Shown here: piece by piece, positions 62,179-64,000 of the stretch | How the letters are laid out: each line of letters starts with the position of its first letter | Position numbering within the stretch: position 1 is the first letter of the stretch | Source: Halpernia frigidisoli | GTDB taxonomy: Bacteria > Bacteroidota > Bacteroidia > Flavobacteriales > Weeksellaceae | Length of the DNA stretch: 64,000 nucleotides | Direction of reading: 5' to 3' | NCBI RefSeq assembly: GCF_900113805.1 | Contig: NZ_FOQT01000001.1 | Location: 786,411-850,410 of the forward strand | Notes under the pieces: model-generated | Told to the model about the DNA's origin: nothing | Database searches by the model: none | The model's input: the letters and a program-made list of their open reading frames with translations, nothing else | Translations under genes and position numbers: made by a program

Positions 62179-62574
62179 ATGAACTATCATACCAGAAAAT
62201 GGGTAAAACCGGAAGATCTTAATCCGAATCATTCGCTTTTTGGCGGTAGATTATTGCAATGGATCGACGAAGAAGCCGCACTCTACTCTATTATTCAGTT
62301 GGAAAATAACAAAGTCGTTACTAAATATATATCTGAAATTAATTTTATAAGTTCTGCAAAACAAGGCGATATTATTGAAATCGGTATTGAAATTTTATCT
62401 TTCGGGAATTCTTCATTAAATTTAAAATGTCAGGTGCGAAACAAAATGACGCATCAAACAATTATTACCGTAGAAAAAATTGTGATGGTTGCTTTAGACG
62501 AAAATGGAAATCCAGTTGCAAACGGAAAAACGCAAATGGAATACACGAAAGACCACTTAGAAAATGGACAATAA
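62179..62574 (+). CDS. Acyl-CoA thioesterase (hotdog fold)
   Basis: The 131-residue protein has the hotdog pattern of the YciA/BACH acyl-CoA thioesterases: PNHSLFGGRLLQWIDEEAALYS with the catalytic-site Asp/Glu and later GDIIEIGIEILSFGNSSLNLKCQV. It hydrolyses acyl-CoA to free acid and CoA. Its last 11 bp overlap the start of the P-type ATPase gene, so they are translationally coupled although no functional link is obvious. Confidence 0.9.
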   Translation: MNYHTRKWVKPEDLNPNHSLFGGRLLQWIDEEAALYSIIQLENNKVVTKYISEINFISSAKQGDIIEIGIEILSFGNSSLNLKCQVRNKMTHQTIITVEKIVMVALDENGNPVANGKTQMEYTKDHLENGQ

Positions 62575-64000
62575 AATACACCAGCAAAAAATATCGCCTT
62601 CTTCTGTTTACTATTGCCCGATGGAATGCGAAGGTGAAAAAGTTTATTTCGCCCCGGGAAGATGTCCGAAATGTAACATGTTTTTGGTTCCGGTTGAAGA
62701 ACGTGAAGACCAAAAAAATAAGCCACAAACTTTCTCAAAAACCAATTTACCGGAAAAGTTTAAAGAAAAGATCGGCGAATACTTTTGTCCGATGTTTTGC
62801 GAGGGTGATAAAACTTATTCTTCAGATTCGGGTTGTCCGGTTTGTCACATGCATTTGGAAGAAATTACTGAAGATTTAGTTAATAGTTCTCAGTTGTCGG
62901 TTGATGGTAATTCCAATTCAAAAACTGACAACCAAAAACCAACAACTGATAACCAAAAACCTGGCAAATATTATTGCCCGATGTATTGCGAAGGCGATAA
63001 AGTTTATGATTCTAACGTTGGTTGCCCCGTTTGTGGAATGGATTTATTGAAATATCCAGAGAAAAAATCAACACAATTTACTTGTCCGATGCATCCCGAA
63101 ATTGTGGAAAATGAACCCGGAAGTTGCCCGATCTGCGGAATGGATCTGGTGCCAATACCCAAAAGAAACAATGATGATGAAGAAGATGAAACTTATAAAC
63201 TTTTAAAGAAAAAATTGATAATTTCTCTAATTTTTACCACTCCTGTATTTTTACTTTCAATGGGAAAAATGATTGTTAATCTGCCTTTTTCTCCGAAAAC
63301 TTCGGCCTATTTAGAAATGATCTTAACTTTGCCGGTTCTATTTTATGCCGGTTGGTTTTTAATAAAACGCGGCATCAATTCCTTTAAAACCTGGAATTTA
63401 AATATGTTCAGTTTAATTGCCTTGGGAAGTGGCGCGGCTTTTATCTTTAGTTTAGTTGCTTTATTTTTTCCGTCAATTTTGCCAATGGAAATTAGCGGGC
63501 ATAATGGTGAAATTCCGGTTTATTTTGAAGCGGTTTCTGTGATCTTAACTTTGGTGATTTTAGGTCAATTGATGGAAGCAAAAGCACATCAAAAAACTGG
63601 AAACGCAATCCGGGAATTAATGAATTTATCGCCTTCAACGGCACATTTAATTAAAGATAATTCTGAAACTACAGTTCCGCTAGATCAAATTAAAAAAGGT
63701 GACTTCTTGAGAGTAAAACCTGGTGAAAAAATTCCTGTTGACGGTAAAATTACGGAAGGAAATTCTACGATCGATGAAAGTATGATCACGGGCGAACCGC
63801 TTGCAGTCGAGAAAAAAGAACATGAAAAAGTAACTTCCGGAACAATAAACGGCAACCAAAGTTTTGTAATGCAAGCCGAAAAAGTAGGCGATGAAACGCT
63901 GCTTTCACATATTGTAAAAATGGTAAACGAAGCGAGCCGAAGTCGAGCGCCAATTCAAAAACTGACTGATAAAGTGGCAAAAATATTTGTTCCAACTGTA
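62564..64000 (+). CDS. Copper-type P1B-ATPase with four N-terminal metal-binding motifs, 3' part outside window
   Basis: The frame from the ATG at 62564-62566 is open to the window end (479 codons). Four heavy-metal-binding segments of about 27 residues come first, each CPMxxE...CPxCxM: near 17-43, 73-99, 136-162 and 172-198; the fourth is the canonical CPMHPEI...CPICGMDL. Then follow the first transmembrane helices (about 215-345) and the actuator domain with TGEP (409-412). The CPC helix, DKTG and ATP site lie beyond 64000. Copper or silver export is expected from the family. The linker between motifs 2 and 3 has a repeated TDNQKP unit. Confidence 0.92.
   Translation, partial: MDNKIHQQKISPSSVYYCPMECEGEKVYFAPGRCPKCNMFLVPVEEREDQKNKPQTFSKTNLPEKFKEKIGEYFCPMFCEGDKTYSSDSGCPVCHMHLEEITEDLVNSSQLSVDGNSNSKTDNQKPTTDNQKPGKYYCPMYCEGDKVYDSNVGCPVCGMDLLKYPEKKSTQFTCPMHPEIVENEPGSCPICGMDLVPIPKRNNDDEEDETYKLLKKKLIISLIFTTPVFLLSMGKMIVNLPFSPKTSAYLEMILTLPVLFYAGWFLIKRGINSFKTWNLNMFSLIALGSGAAFIFSLVALFFPSILPMEISGHNGEIPVYFEAVSVILTLVILGQLMEAKAHQKTGNAIRELMNLSPSTAHLIKDNSETTVPLDQIKKGDFLRVKPGEKIPVDGKITEGNSTIDESMITGEPLAVEKKEHEKVTSGTINGNQSFVMQAEKVGDETLLSHIVKMVNEASRSRAPIQKLTDKVAKIFVPTV

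Overview
The window reads as a chromosomal segment of an AT-rich member of the Flavobacteriia, most likely family Weeksellaceae (Chryseobacterium / Kaistella / Epilithonimonas type). The reasons are four secreted proteins with C-terminal type IX secretion (T9SS type A) sorting domains, a SecD-SecF fusion, Bacteroidetes-type -7 promoter boxes (TAnnTTTG) close to start codons, scarce Shine-Dalgarno sequences, and the overall gene content. No rRNA, tRNA, CRISPR array, prophage or integrative element was seen. The genus is an inference from gene content only.

Layout. 1-7.9 kb: a cut-off M1 aminopeptidase, a small holin-like membrane protein, a broken lipoprotein gene, etfA-etfB, a broken short-chain dehydrogenase, a T9SS protein, an M20 dipeptidase and a small lipoprotein. 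8-13.6 kb (all minus): a THUMP-like methyltransferase, a small secreted protein, a methylmalonyl-CoA mutase small-subunit-like protein, an FtsB/DivIC-like protein, uridine kinase, a SanA/YdcF protein and a PaaE-like ferredoxin reductase. 13.6-16.3 kb: a thioredoxin-like lipoprotein and a FecCD-type permease with its ATPase. 16.4-23.2 kb: a MarR regulator followed by a fadN-fadA-fadE type beta-oxidation operon with two S23/IVP-type four-helix-bundle genes inserted between its enzymes. 23.2-30 kb: a broken Cys-rich gene, a Ca2+/H+ antiporter, an FAD oxidoreductase and a giant GH18-deacetylase-GT2 fusion. 30-39.5 kb: housekeeping genes (HD hydrolase, rluF, truB, uppP, ftsX, rsmA, secDF) and another T9SS protein. 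39.7-48.4 kb: a sugar dehydrogenase-like T9SS protein, hemN, a broken BNR-repeat protein, an amino acid permease, pnuC, one IS30-family element and a low-complexity lipoprotein. 48.5-57.4 kb: dapF, mltG, an outer-membrane beta-barrel protein, galE, a DegT aminotransferase and a subtilisin-like T9SS protease. 57.4-64 kb: a TauE/SafE permease, small membrane proteins, a cupin, an RRM protein, an aldo/keto reductase, a thioesterase and a copper-type P-ATPase cut by the window end.

How it fits together. The clearest system is fatty-acid oxidation. A MarR regulator sits at the head of a fadN/fadA/fadE operon, and the 12-bp palindrome in its promoter (TATGCATGCATA) recurs upstream of etfBA, which would take the electrons from the acyl-CoA dehydrogenase. 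This suggests one regulon. Two four-helix-bundle cassettes, each flanked by a perfect 13-bp inverted repeat, lie in the intergenic gaps of the same operon; this is the most unusual structure in the window. Four genes each carry a single in-frame stop with a coding-like continuation in the same frame, one of them replacing the Trp of a BNR motif. Three copies of an intergenic hairpin repeat family and one 18-bp inverted repeat make up most of the remaining unexplained structure.
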